In this document: positions 1 through 11,500 of the stretch, piece by piece
Layout of the letters: each line of letters begins with the position of its first letter
Position numbering within the stretch: the stretch's first letter is position 1
Origin: Pyxicephalus adspersus
Taxonomy: Eukaryota > Chordata > Amphibia > Anura > Pyxicephalidae
Length of the DNA: 64,000 nt
Direction: 5' to 3'
Assembly (NCBI RefSeq): GCF_032062135.1
Contig: NC_092859.1
Span: forward strand, 23,238,666 to 23,302,665
The notes under the pieces: model-generated
The model's database searches: none
The model's input: the letters and a program-made list of their open reading frames with translations, nothing else
What the model was told of the DNA's origin: nothing
Made by a program: the position numbers and the translations under genes

Positions 1-1290
1 ATTCATAATTATACAATATTGATAAGTCTATATTACCAACAATGTTTTATAAGCACAGGATGGTGATATTTTTCTACACACAATATCGCTACCGTGTACT
101 TTCAATTGACCGTCTCAGTCTTTTATTCCCCGACGCGCTTCACCACATTTGGATTCCTCAGGGGTATGTTATTGTACGGACTGTGCAGTAAATATATGAC
201 AATTCAAGGGAGAATAGCACAACAGAATAGATATATGGAAAATATATATAAATATATATAGGGAAGATATTTTGATACAAAGAATATATGAAAAGATACA
301 TTTGCAAGTTTCGATAATAAAATCAATGAATCCATATATTAAACATAATTATTCTTACATAAGTAACACATAATGTCATATGAAGTATATCTATATCTCG
401 CATTGTGGAAAATACTGAAATATTTTAGAAGGTTGGGTATGTAGTTTAATAAATCAGGCCCAATGTGTTTATCCAAAAACTATTAAATGTATTTTAATTT
501 CAAGTAGTATAATTACCTGAAATCTGTCTTCAAATGATTTTATTATAATACTTTGCGCATCAGAAATCAGTGAATGGTGATATTCTATGAGCCATTTATA
601 ATGTATTACATTTCAATCACTGGGAGTTGGAAATTGGAGAATCTGTGTTTAAGTAGATGGGAGAAGCACAGGGGGGGACCTCAGAAAATATATCAGCATT
701 CAATTACAATAAAGATGGAAGTGGCACAGGCTATGAATAGTTTATCACTGACATTATCATCATTAACATATCATTAGATTTACCCAATTCTATGGGGTAA
801 ATCAGATGATCTGTGGTGAAAATGGTGGGGCTCTGCTCTGTGCCCATCACCAGGTGCCCCAAGAGCCCTATCCATACCACCCTAATGGGTATCTTAGCTC
901 TTCTGAGTTACTCTGCAACATCAAAGCATTAGGGCCAAAACCCCCCACTTGTCCTCTCCCCATGTGACTGTGGAAAAGTGAGACCAAACTTATGTTACAC
1001 ACATCTCACCACTTTTGTTTTACAGCCTTTTACCGTTTGGATAAAATGGTTGATGTGCTGGGATTTTCACATTCTCATCCAAATCCAGATAATATACAGT
1101 GCAGGCACCTTGCCCTTTTAATGCCAATAGACTGAAACCAGAGCTATATAATTACAAGGTGTTCCAGGAGTGATTATTCACAGTCACCTGAGATAATGGC
1201 ATGTAACCCACTGCAGTGTATTTTGGGACAATTTATGGAATTTTACTTCCAAGTCCTGCTGAATGTTGGCAGCAAATTGCTATTATATGT
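1..1290. other. intergenic DNA, no gene seen
   Basis: AT-rich sequence with no exon, RNA gene or recognisable protein homology. The short open frames here look random. Around 441-462 there is one arm-like piece (reading aataaatcaggccca) that matches the end of the foldback element found complete at 43031-43229, so at least one decayed MITE end is present. In the human arrangement this side of ATP6V0A4 leads toward SVOPL, but no SVOPL exon was recognised. Confidence 0.5.
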
Positions 1291-1292
1291 AA

Positions 1293-1740
1293 ACATTTAT
1301 GGAGCTCTGACATATTCCATAGTGCTGTACAAAGTGTAGCAAGCCACTCACATCAGTCTCCATACAAGGGCAGTGGCACTGTAATGTCTGCACCATACTA
1401 ATATTATTATACATTAAATAGTTCTGACAAGTACTAGAAGACACTGAGCCAGTCACATCACTCTGAACAGAGAAGCTTACATTCTAATGTCCTCTCACAG
1501 TCACACATTTATATAGCTCTGATATATACCACTATGCTGTAAAGAGAACACTGATCCAATCATATCATTGTTTATACCAAAAGATCTTACACTCTTAGGT
1601 CTCCCTATAGTCACACACTATTACATTTATATAGCTCTGGTATATTCCATAGTGCTGTACAGAGAACACTGAGCTATTTATATCTGTCTCTGTATCACAG
1701 GTATTTACACACTAATGTCCCAGCACAGTTACAACAAGAA
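1293..1740 (-). repeat. tandem degenerate copies of a LINE-2/SINE 3' tail
   Basis: About four diverged copies start near 1293, 1411, 1505 and 1623. Each runs roughly: atttatatagctctgayata, ccatagtgctgtacagagaa, cactgagcca, then a 'cttacactctaatgtcc' block and 'cacagtcacacac'. This is the reverse complement of the tail that reads gtacagcgctg..taatatgttggcgctatataaat elsewhere in the window. Copy spacing is 94 to 118 bp. Family assignment is by pattern. Confidence 0.55.
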
Positions 1741-1997
1741 ATTAGGCATAAAACAAAAGAAACACCCAGTTTCTGCAGAGCTTGCACCCCAAGCAACCTT
1801 TGCACAGAATGCAGCCTTGATTTCCCGGTGATGCTACAATTAAAGGATTGCCCTCTAAATGCTCCAGCACAGGTACAGATTTAGGTGACGTGAAGAAATC
1901 TTATCACTGATTTCCCTCTGGAGGAGATTTATAAAACATTTATTTTTGTTCACGTTTTATTTAATGGAAAATGAACCCAACAAGATTATTATACAGT

Positions 1998-2226
1998 ATT
2001 TATATAGCACCAACATATTATATTACATGACCTCAGAGACACAATCAAAGCCTTACTGACATAATACGGAGTGCGCTGTACAAAGTTCATAGCCCGGTTC
2101 CTCAAAGGGGCTCACAATCTAATGCTCCTATCATAGTCATAATTACAGTGTAAGGTCAGTTTTTTTTTTTGGGGGGGGGGAGGAAGCCAATCAACCTAAC
2201 TGCATGTTTTTAGAATGTGGGAAGAA
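1998..2226 (-). mobile_element. V-SINE copy, minus strand, with a 46-bp foreign insert
   Basis: On the minus strand the block reads from the SINE body (cccacattctaaaaacatgc, ttaggttgattggcttcc) through the usual spacer to the LINE-2-like tail (tgttggtgctatataaat). Between the two halves of the tail, at 2031-2076, lies sequence closely matching one unit of the minisatellite that begins about 790 bp to the right (cctcagagacacaa.., ccttactgacataa..). An intact SINE should read directly from catattacgcag into gcgctgtac. A G-run and T-run at 2160-2180 interrupt the body. Confidence 0.6.
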
Positions 2227-2454
2227 AAAAAATTTTAAAAATCTTTTAAAGTTTTACAATGTTCTGGTTCTAATTACGTCTGCTGGCTAAACTATTAGTA
2301 ATACCAAGAACACTTTGCTCAGTGTAATCCTCAGAAAACATCAGATATCACATTACAGGACATTTATATAACCTTATATTAATCAGGTCTGAGCCTATCC
2401 AGCCACACTGTCGATAAGGATTATTGAATTTGCTGGACACTATCCAACCTTTTG

Positions 2455-2531
2455 TTCAGTGTGACCCTCTTTCAGGTCTATCCTTAATGTACAGCGCTGC
2501 GTAATATGTTGGCGCTATATAAATCCTGTTT

Positions 2532-2567
<36 letters not shown>
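2455..2567 (+). mobile_element. LINE-2/V-SINE-type 3' tail with ATA microsatellite
   Basis: The block contains the canonical tail motifs in order: a pyrimidine-rich lead, 'taatgtacagcgctgcg', 'taatatgttggcgctatata' and 'aatcctgtttatt', followed by a perfect ATA run at 2532-2566. The same tail recurs at 8434, 23278 and 29999 on the plus strand and at 27036 on the minus strand, so it is a dispersed family. No coding part of a LINE is attached. Confidence 0.7.
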
Positions 2568-2568
<1 letters not shown>

Positions 2569-2865
2569 CCTTAGCTGATAACAATAGCAACATTTTTACT
2601 GGTGTAGTCTTCTGAAGTGTGTAAATAGCAAGTGGTAATCAGGGCCCAATTTTTTACCCCAGACAACCCGTCTTGTGTCTCTCCACCCATTCACAGAAGC
2701 TACTTGTGCTCAATATAGTTTTAAGGGAAAAAACATGGCTGTGGTGGATTAGGCAATCCCTAACTAGATTAAAAATGCATCTGCTAAATAATAGGACCAC
2801 ACATAGAAAAAAGTACCTGCAGTGTATTGGATGGTAACCTAGTAACCAACACATCCACAGAGACA

Positions 2866-4850
2866 CAACCAAAGCTGTACTGACATAACAAGGAGTGTGC
2901 CCTCAGAAACACAATCGTAGTACCCAGTGGCACATCCAGGAACATGTCCACGTAGACACAACCAGAGCCTTACTGACATACCAAGGAGTGTGCCCTCAGA
3001 AACACAATCATTACCCAGTGACAAATCCAGGAACATGTCCTCAGAGACACAACCAGAGCCTTACTGACATAACAAGGAGTGTGCCCTCAGAAACACAATC
3101 AGTACCCAGTGACACATCCAGGAACATGTCCACGGACACACAACCAGAGCCTTACTGGCATAAGGAGTGTGCCCTCAGAATCACAACCAGTACCCAGTGG
3201 CACATCCAGGAACATGTTCACAGAGACACAACCAGAGTCGTAATGACATAACTAGGAGTGTGCCCTCAGAAACACAATCAGTACCCAGTGACACATTAAG
3301 AAAACTGTCTACGGAGTCACAACCAGAGCCTTACTGACATACAAAGGAGTGTGCCCTCAGAAACACAATCGGTACCCAGTGACACATCCTGGAACATTTT
3401 TACGGAGACACAATCGGAGCCGAACTGACATAACAAGGAGTGTGCCCTCAGAAACACGATCAGTACCCATTGTCACAAGCAGGAACATGTCTACGGAGGC
3501 ACAACCAAAGCCGTACTGACATAACTAGGAGTGTGCTCTCAGAAACACAATCAATACCCAGTGACACATCTAGAAAAATGTCTACAGAATCACAACTAGA
3601 GCCTTACTGACATAACAAGGATTGTGCCCTCAGAAACACAATTGGTACCCAATGACACATCCAGGAACATTTCTACGGAGACACAATCAGAGCTGTACTG
3701 TCATAATAAAGAGTGTGCCCTCAGAAACACAATCAGTACCCAGTGACACATCCAGGAACATGTCCACGAAGACACAACCAGAGCCTTACTGACATAACAA
3801 GGAGTGTGCCCTCAGAATCACCATCAGTACCCAGTGGCACATCCAGGAACATGTCCACAGAGACACAACCAAAGCCATACTGACATAAAAAAGCCTTACT
3901 GACATGATACAGAGTGTGCTCTGAGAAACACAATCAGTACCCACTGACACATCCAAAAACATGTTCACAGAGACACAACCAGAGCCATAATGACATAACT
4001 AGGAGTGTGCCCTCGGAAACACAATCAGTACCCAGTGACACATTGGGAAAACTGTCTACGGAGTCACAACCAGAGCCTTACTGATATAACAAGGAGTGTG
4101 CCCTCAGAAACACAATCGGTACCCAGTGACACATCCAGGAACATTTTTACGGAGATACAATCTGAGCCGTACTGACATAACAAAGAGTGTGCCCTCAGAA
4201 ACACAATCAGTACCCAGTGTCACATGCAGGAACATGTCTACGGAGGGAGAACCAGAGCTGTACTGACATAACTAGGAGTGTGCTCTCAGAAACACAATCA
4301 GTACCCAGTGACACATGCAGGAACATGTCCACAGAGACACATCTAGAGCCGTACTGACATAACGAAGAGTTTGCCCCCAGAATCACAATCAGTACCCAGT
4401 GACACATCCAGGAACATGTCCACAGAGACACAACCAGAGCCGTACTGACATAACCAGGAGTGTGCCCTCAGAAACACAATCAGTACCAGGTGACACATCC
4501 AGCAACATGTCTCAGGAAACACAACCAGAGCTATACTGACACAACAAGGAGTGTGCTGTCAGAATCACAATCAGTACCCAGTGACGCATCCAGAAACAAG
4601 TCCTCAGAGACACAACCAAAGCCAACACCTAACAAAGAGTATGTCCACAACTAAAGCCAAAGCCAACACCTAACAAGGAGTTTGCCCTCAGAAACACAAT
4701 CAGTACCCAGTGACACATCCAGAAACAAGTACACAGAGACACAAAGAGTACCTACTGATGCAACCAGGTGCATGTTCGCAAAGATACAGTCAGTCTCTAC
4801 TGACACAATCAGAAATGTATATGCAGAAATACAATCAGGGCCACATTACC
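2866..4850. repeat. minisatellite array, about 22 units of 91 bp
   Basis: A direct tandem array. Each unit contains 'gagccttactgacataac', 'aaggagtgtgccctcagaa', 'acacaatcagtacccagtg' and 'acacatccaggaacatgtcc'. The marker gtgtgccctc recurs at 2895, 2988, 3079, 3167, 3258, 3349 and so on to about 4768, usually 90 or 91 bp apart. Units differ by substitutions and small indels, and those beyond about 4600 are the most diverged. Several frames on both strands are open for 60 to 118 codons only because the unit lacks stops. A 91-bp period is not a multiple of three, and no frame is kept across units, so I do not regard it as coding. No similarity to a known satellite was recognised. Confidence 0.92.
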
Positions 4851-5019
4851 AGGATTGCCAAAATCTTTGAATTTTTTCAGGAGAGACATCCAGGCAGGAA
4901 CTGTGAGAAATGATGAGAATAAGATAGAATGTGCTGCAATTCGGCACATACACTTGTACTGACTACTTTATTACATATACCTAGGTAGTTAAAGGTTGGA
5001 TGTCCTTTAGTTCACTCAA

Positions 5020-5115
5020 ACAGGGTTCCTCTTGAGGTTGCTAGGGGTTTCTTGGGTAATGAGCAATTTGTGACTCTCAGGTCAGTTACTCCTTATTAGT
5101 ATCCATAAAGAACAC
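5020..5115 (+). mobile_element. fragment of a hAT-type MITE family
   Basis: The stretch reads cagggttcctcttgaggttg followed by a 'gagcaatttgtgactctcagg' block. It matches the 62024-62392 element on the plus strand and, reversed, those at 11740 and 30180. Only the left part survives. It provides a natural 'empty site' for the nested insertion at 62051-62208. Confidence 0.55.
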
Positions 5116-5382
5116 TTTTGTGATAATCCAATATGAAAACTTAAAAAAAAATGGCAACTATATGTACTGAAATAGATTTTTAAATGTTACATAAATCCCT
5201 AGCTTTAATTTGTGCTATTTGTGTGCTCCTGGATATGTCTAGGGCTTGCAAACAGAGACACCTATTTGTTTATAGCTGTATTATTTGCTGTCAGCAGATT
5301 GTTACAATTCTCTGGTTCGCTCCCCACCCGTTGTCACAATTTTTCCTTCGTTTTTCCCTAGTAATGTATAATTTATTGACTA

Positions 5383-5714
5383 AGGCTGTACACACGTGCA
5401 ATAATTGTCGTTGGAAAGGATCTTTCACGATCCTTTCCAACGACTAAGGACTGCACAATACATGAAGGAGTGATGTACATACAGCACCGTTCTGCTCTAT
5501 GGAGAGGGGAAGCAGAGAATAACAAAGTGGCACCCCACTGTGCTCTCTCCCCCTTCACTTCCATTTCGATCGTTTGTCGACCAATCGACTGTGGATCCAC
5601 CAGGACGGTCGTTCAGGCGATGGATGACGAGCGCTGTACACGCGCTAGATTCTCGTTCATCATAGGCCCTGAGATGATTATTTGACGAAAACCATTGCAT
5701 GTGTGTACCCATCC
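5383..5714. mobile_element. MITE-like DNA transposon with internal hairpin
   Basis: The left end (aggctgtacacacgtgcaa) is an imperfect inverted match of the right end (ttgcatgtgtgtacccatcc). Just inside the left end is a perfect 16-bp inverted repeat (5407-5422 and 5429-5444) with a 6-bp loop. The body has more CpG than the flanks. Open frames of up to 82 codons occur on both strands but show no protein family. The target duplication is not resolved; a TA on either side is possible. Confidence 0.55.
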
Positions 5715-6689
5715 TAGGTGTTGCACCCCATTGTATCACATACAATTGCGTTTTTCCCCTTATCTCTTTCCTTTATTTTTCTATATAATTTTTCCCTGTG
5801 CATTTAACTCAAGTTGCCACTGTTTTTATAAGACCATGTTAGTAGAATTAAAGCCCTGTATGTCTGTTTATCAATGCATATCACTATTATTCTCATCTTT
5901 CCCAGTAGTTAGATTCTTATAAATCTTTGAATTTTATTTTAAAGAACACCATGGTGCATTGTGTCTGTACTAATATTAAACACTTTATTTTATTAAGCAT
6001 GCTGTTATTGTTCACGTGTTTCGCTGCATCGCTTTAAACTGCACTAAAACTCTTTTTTCTTGTTTGTTGTTTCTAATATTTGTTTCATTTTATGTTTTTT
6101 AAAATAATTTGATGCAAAAGGGTGCGTGACATGTAAAAGAGGGTGTTAAAAAATAATTACCCCGGCTGTCATGTAGGCTAGGTATGCCACAGCAAATACA
6201 TCCATGCCACATAAATGCCCCCTGGCATTGTGAACTGTCTCATTTACATAAAAAGGAATCAGACTTGGATTTCCACGAAAGCCATGTTGCTGCTGATGTT
6301 ACAGAAAAAAACTTTATAATATTACAGCGTTTTCCACACACAAAGAAGTTGACACAATTTCCAGCCCTTGTGGGCTGGAACTCAAACATTTTTGTTTATT
6401 TCAAGATAAAACCTTATCTTTCCCTTTCACATGTGTAGCTGTTATCTCTCTGAGAATTCCCTTTAACGTTAATTACAGGATAAAACTCACCTGGTCTTCC
6501 AATATTGTGACCTAATCAAACTGCTTACATACTGTTCAGTTGGTGAACTATATTTGTGGCTATTGTCTCTCACACAATAAACTGTAATTTTTAATGTAAG
6601 ATTCATCACCCTCTCCCCCCACATTTATTTGGCCATTCAACATCTGCTTCTATACTGTCCAGCCATGTCGAGCCAAGTACAAAATTTGT

Positions 6690-7010
6690 AGCTATTGTCT
6701 CTCAGCTATGAGGAGAGATCAGCTGAACTGAATCTATTCTCTCTTAAGAAGATATATAATGGGGATATGATCACCCTGTATAAGTATATAAATAGTCCAT
6801 ATAGAGAACTCTCTTTCCAATTATTCACTTTAAGACCATTACAAAAAACAAGAGAGCACTCTTTGCGTCTGGAGGAAAATAGGTTTAAGCTCCAGATAAG
6901 GAAGGGATTCTTCACTGTAAGTTAACAATGTGGAATCGGCTCCCTCAGGAAGTAGTTTTAGCAACTACTATAGATAGAAAAAGCTTGATGATTTTCTAGA
7001 AGAACAGAAT
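6690..7010 (+). pseudogene. decayed LINE ORF2 C-terminal fragment
   Basis: The plus-strand frame from 6695 encodes residues such as LYKYINSPYREL, LRLEENRFKLQIRKGFFTV and, after a frame shift near 6918, MWNRLPQEVVLATTIDR. This wording is typical of the C-terminus of CR1/L2-group non-LTR retrotransposon reverse transcriptases. The reading frame is broken and no endonuclease or reverse transcriptase core is nearby, so it is a dead 5'-truncated copy. Confidence 0.6.
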
Positions 7011-7574
7011 ATAACTTGGTATTAAAGATTTAAAGTAAAAATAACAGTGACTGTTGATTCAGGGAACATCCCATTGCCTCATGAAATCAGGAAATCATTT
7101 TTTCCTCTGTTGAGGCAAATTGAACCAAAGTTTTTTTTTGCCTTCCTCTGGATCAACTGTCTATAGGGTTTTTATCTGAGATTTTAATATTGCCCCAGTG
7201 GTTGCACTTTTTTTAACCTAACTATGTAATTATGTAACGGTGTAACTATTTGCTACTGTTTAATTGCTTACATCTTTATGTTATCCAATGTCCAACAAAC
7301 ACCCAAAGTCTCTATTTTAAGTATTTTAGGAATAATTGGGAAAAAGGATGCGGTTGTGGTTTTCTGCTTTATGTTTTATGTTTTACTAACTTTTTAAGAT
7401 GATTTATATATGTTATGTTTACACTGTTTTGCCACTGGCCAATTTGTACAAAGTTAAGGACTTTTATTTTTTAGGAGCAAACAAGCTTTTAGCTCTCACA
7501 CACACTTCCTTTTCTGGACTTTGGTGTACCTCACTCGTAAATTTGAGCTCTTATATTTTAAGCAGAATTCAGTA

Positions 7575-7765
7575 TTGTCTTGCTGACATAAATCGAAACA
7601 AATATGATTATCCCCCACTACCAACACAACTAGAAACATAAGCGCAATGACACACTTAATCGCTACTAACAAAACCAGTAACATGTCCATAAAGGTCCAA
7701 TCAGTGCCAAACTGTCAAATTCAGGAAAGTGTATGTGGAGACACAGTTCAAATTGTAATAAAACA
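7575..7765 (+). repeat. diverged relatives of the 91-bp minisatellite unit
   Basis: Several phrases recall the unit of the array at 2866-4850: 'cttgctgacataa' near 7578, 'aaaccagtaacatgtccat' near 7672, 'ccaatcagtgcc' near 7697 and 'tgtggagacacag' near 7733, in the same order and orientation. Similarity is partial and was judged by eye. Confidence 0.4.
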
Positions 7766-8080
7766 GCTAGAAAGATGTTTTGATCTACCATTCTTTGCCA
7801 TAAATGAGCATAATTCCTGGTAAAACTTGCTGCCTAATGTATTATATATAAAGAAAAGAAAATTTATTGAAGGCGTGTGGCAGCAACCACCCAAAACATT
7901 GTTTATAAAGAAGTGTCATGTTTGAGAAAGAGTCTTGGAGTGATCATTGACTAACTGCTATAAGCAGTGTTGGTAATGGGTAATAAGGATATGCTCAAAA
8001 AACGATTAACTTAATTGTGATTAAGTAAACCTGGGTAGGCTGTGACTTTGGCACCCATAGAAGGATCCTCAGCCTTTTCA

Positions 8081-8224
8081 TTAACCTCCCTAGAGGATCA
8101 GGTAAGGCTGTATTTACTAATACCTCCCATAGGATTACCTACCCCTAGTGTGACTCGGGGTTACCGCTTTTAGCAACTTTTTTCTACCCCAAGTCACACT
8201 CGGGGTTACCGCTAGAGAGGTTAA
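8081..8224. mobile_element. short MITE flanked by TTAA (piggyBac-like)
   Basis: The element starts ttaacctccctagaggatca and ends with the inverted form (ctagagaggttaa), so TTAA lies at both ends, the target of piggyBac-type transposons. Inside, agtgtgactcgggg and ccccaagtcacact form a second inverted pair. It is far too short to encode a transposase. Confidence 0.6.
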
Positions 8225-8310
8225 AGAGGACTGAAATATCAGGACCTGAAGCGTCACAGTTTGATGAGTTCATAATGTTGATTATAAAATGCAATTTATA
8301 TTTAGAGTGA

Positions 8311-8346
8311 CTTTCTTCTGCACAGATTGATCTGTGCAGAAGAAAG
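8311..8346. repeat. perfect 17-bp inverted repeat
   Basis: Arms at 8311-8327 (ctttcttctgcacagat) and 8330-8346 are exact reverse complements with only 2 bp between them. It lies about 240 bp beyond the ATP6V0A4 stop codon on the transcribed side, so it could form a stem in a read-through transcript. It may also be a transposon remnant. Confidence 0.75.
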
Positions 8347-8433
8347 ATTAAACACGCATATACAGGTTCTGAAAAATAATGTTTTATAATTTAGGCATAA
8401 TTATTAACTCTCATTGGTTTGTTGTTCTTCGGG

Positions 8434-8560
8434 GCAAGGTCTTCTCCTCCTGTGTCACTGTCTGTATCTGTCTGTTTTTTGCAACCCCTAATTAATGTAC
8501 AGCACTGCGTAATATGTTGGCGCTATATAAATTCTGTTTATTAATATTAATAATATTTGG
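8434..8560 (+). mobile_element. LINE-2/V-SINE-type 3' tail next to the ATP6V0A4 stop codon
   Basis: The motifs ttcttcggggcaagg, ctgtgtcactgtctgtatc-like text, gcaaccccta, taatgtacagcactgcgtaa and tgttggcgctatataaat occur in order. It lies antisense in the presumed ATP6V0A4 3' UTR and ends only about 20 bp from the stop codon (8582-8584). On the minus strand its 8537-8542 tttatt reads AATAAA. Confidence 0.7.
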
Positions 8561-8581
8561 TTTGTTGTTGCACAGGGAAAT

Positions 8582-11500
8582 TTATTCATCAGCTGTTCCA
8601 TCAAGGATGCGCTGGAAGGAGAATGGGCTGAATAGATAACCTGTTCCATGGTAGAACTTGTTCTGGAACTCCACCCTGTGGAGAAAATAGACGATAAATA
8701 GATTTATGATTAGGTAAAGCTGGGAAACATATTATATTAGACATTTGTAAACTGTGTTAAGGCTGCAAAGGTAATCTGAATGGGCTTACAACCTTCTGTA
8801 ATAGCACAAAAATGCACAAATATATGGTCATTCAGCACACCACAACATCCAGCATGCACAATGTGCTGCATCATGTATTGTCCTTTTTTGTACAATGGAT
8901 TTCATTCACAATGAATAGCACTGCTGCATGCTGCATATAAACTGGTCAGTTGTAATAATATTCCTATTTACCTGCTCAATACCACAAAGCACAGGTCCAA
9001 ATGGGCCCACATAAAGTTAAGCCAGGAAAAAGCCAGGGCAAAAATCCACTAAGACGGATATGTATGCTTAACACTACTTTTATATTTAAATTGTGTTAGT
9101 AGAAATTAGCAGGTTTGATAGGCAGGAATGATTTGCTAATGATAACCATGTTACTACAGAGGTTTTTGATTTCATAAAGTTGAATTGAATTTAAAAAAAA
9201 GTTTTCACTTCTATAAGTATTATTTGTAATATTTTGCATAACATATTGAACAAATATTCATTAATTACACGACTCAGCAAATACATTAACATTGCAGGGG
9301 GTGCTGGGCTTTCTCATAAGCAAGTCCAGAACCTCCAGCAGACAACCTACAGATCCATTTATGTGCTTTTTTTTACTGATTTCCTTTTTTACACCCAGTG
9401 TATTTTATAAAGCAATTAAACTTACAATGAAATTGTATCCTAAACTAAGGCAGAAAGTAATGGAATATCTCCCTATATCTGAACCATATCCCATTCTATC
9501 CGAAGGATAAAAAAAGTTTTTTGCTTTAGATAAACTTTAAACAAATTACATTTAAAGCAGAGCCCCAGGAATACTGATTTGAATGAAAAAGGACTGACAA
9601 AGTAGAAGAACTTACCAATGGAGACGGAGAGCGTGCAGGAAGGCAGAGAGCCCCTCCATAACCAGCAGAATGGCCACCGTCAGAACAGCAAAAACAGCAA
9701 AAATGATTAAAACGCCAATAAGGCCGCCCCAGCTAGCATTGGAAAGGCCGATTTTCATCACCATCGTCCACAGGACCTCAGAGAGCTCTATAGGGAGAAC
9801 CAAAGATTGAGACAGATTTATTATCAAAGTGCACCTGTTCTGTGCAAATGATTGCAGCTCTGTATGTATGGATACATGATTTAATGTACTTTAGTCAATA
9901 CAAGCAGAGTGAGTTCATGCTACTTGGTATCAGCCCCTGTAGAGCGGAATAGGGGAGCGAAACAACATGACAATGCGATCTTTAGATATCTGTTTTGCTT
10001 CGCGCGGAGCCGATACATGACGGGCTGGACTCCACTTTATTTGGGATGCGATGCGTCCAAAGCCACAAGAGATTATTTCAAAATAAACTACAATGCCATA
10101 TCGTACATCGTGAAATGGCGTAGCTTATCCTATCCTGCTTTGGATTGACATTTCAATTGTTTTGCAGTACTTAATTTTTATATTAGACTTGAGTTATGCT
10201 TTGATATGATTTCTATGCTTACCCTACCCTAAAATCACGTTTTAATTTAGATGGGAGGAAGTGAACATTTCTGAAATGAGAGTAATGTGAATAAACTCTT
10301 ATTGGCAATATTGTCATTGTTTGCTTACAATAACGAATTATGGATTGTAGGAAGATTGTAGGAAGAGGATAGTTGGTAACAAATAAAAACCTAATACAGT
10401 CTAAATGTTGGGACTTACGTGCGTGTGCCAGACTGAGAGCCCACAGGCGCAGGTATGATGCGGTGTTGGAGATGCAGCCCAGACAGTACTCTATGGTGTG
10501 GATGGCTTGGTGAACAAAGATGTCCCCAAAATCAAACTGCAGTAAAAAGAAGTTAAATAATTTTATTGCATGATGATAAGACGATTATTGATGATATCAG
10601 TTTAAGGACAGGTTCCCAAAAGTAAAAAAAAAATACCCAGGCGCGAGATCAGGTGAAGTAGGATGAAAAAAAAAATTTGTCTATCTCACTGTGCATGCGT
10701 GAGATCGGCAAATTTTTCTCTTTGAGCAAAAAGGCTCCTTCTGCCTAGGCGTTCAAGAATTAGGGGGCGGTGCTGCACACTTTTAATAAAAAAAAAGGAT
10801 GTTGCACCTAAAAAAAAAACAAAAACAGAATTTTTACCTTGCATAAAAGGGTTCTCTACCCTTTCATGTAAATTGAAAATTCTGAGTTTAGGTACGCTCT
10901 TCATGCTCAGGCTTTATGCGGGTACAACAGCTCTGTGGTTTGATTGGCTATTAAAGCTGAACTCCAGGCAAAGATTTACTTACATCGATGAAATGCATAG
11001 AGGAGAATCATTACCTACCAATGGATTTGTATCCATGTCCCTCTATTCTTGAATATTACACAATTCACACAGAATAGCTCTGTCCGGCAGGGCAATATAT
11101 GCCTGATCAAGGTTCTAACCTTTTCCAACTCTATTTGAATCAAGTTTTGGATTGAATTTTCCATTATGATCTATATTAATACATATACATAGTCTAGAAA
11201 ACTCTGTGCAATACGCAATTCATGCATCCCACTACGAGCACATGTACCTCTTCTCCGTGCTCCCCGTGTCCTCCATCATGGCCTCCTCCATGCTCCTGCT
11301 TCTTTCCCTTAGAGTTATTGGACTGGGAATTCTCAATTTCTGCAATCTCAATGTGATCCTCGGGGGTGGAGGAAGAGTGGAGCTGTAGAAGAACAATGAG
11401 AGTTTATTAGGGGCCAGTTCACCTCTTGATAAAGATAGAAATATTTCACTTTTTCTGGGAAAGCTCCATTTCTAAGATTTTTTAACTTTTTTAATTTTAT

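Noticed and set aside
2866..4850. Regular repeats that could suggest a CRISPR array
   Set aside because: Units are contiguous and diverged, without unique spacers between constant repeats, and the DNA is from a vertebrate.
2839..4913. Open reading frames of 60-118 codons on both strands
   Set aside because: They are products of the stop-poor 91-bp minisatellite; the frame shifts from unit to unit and no protein family is recognised.
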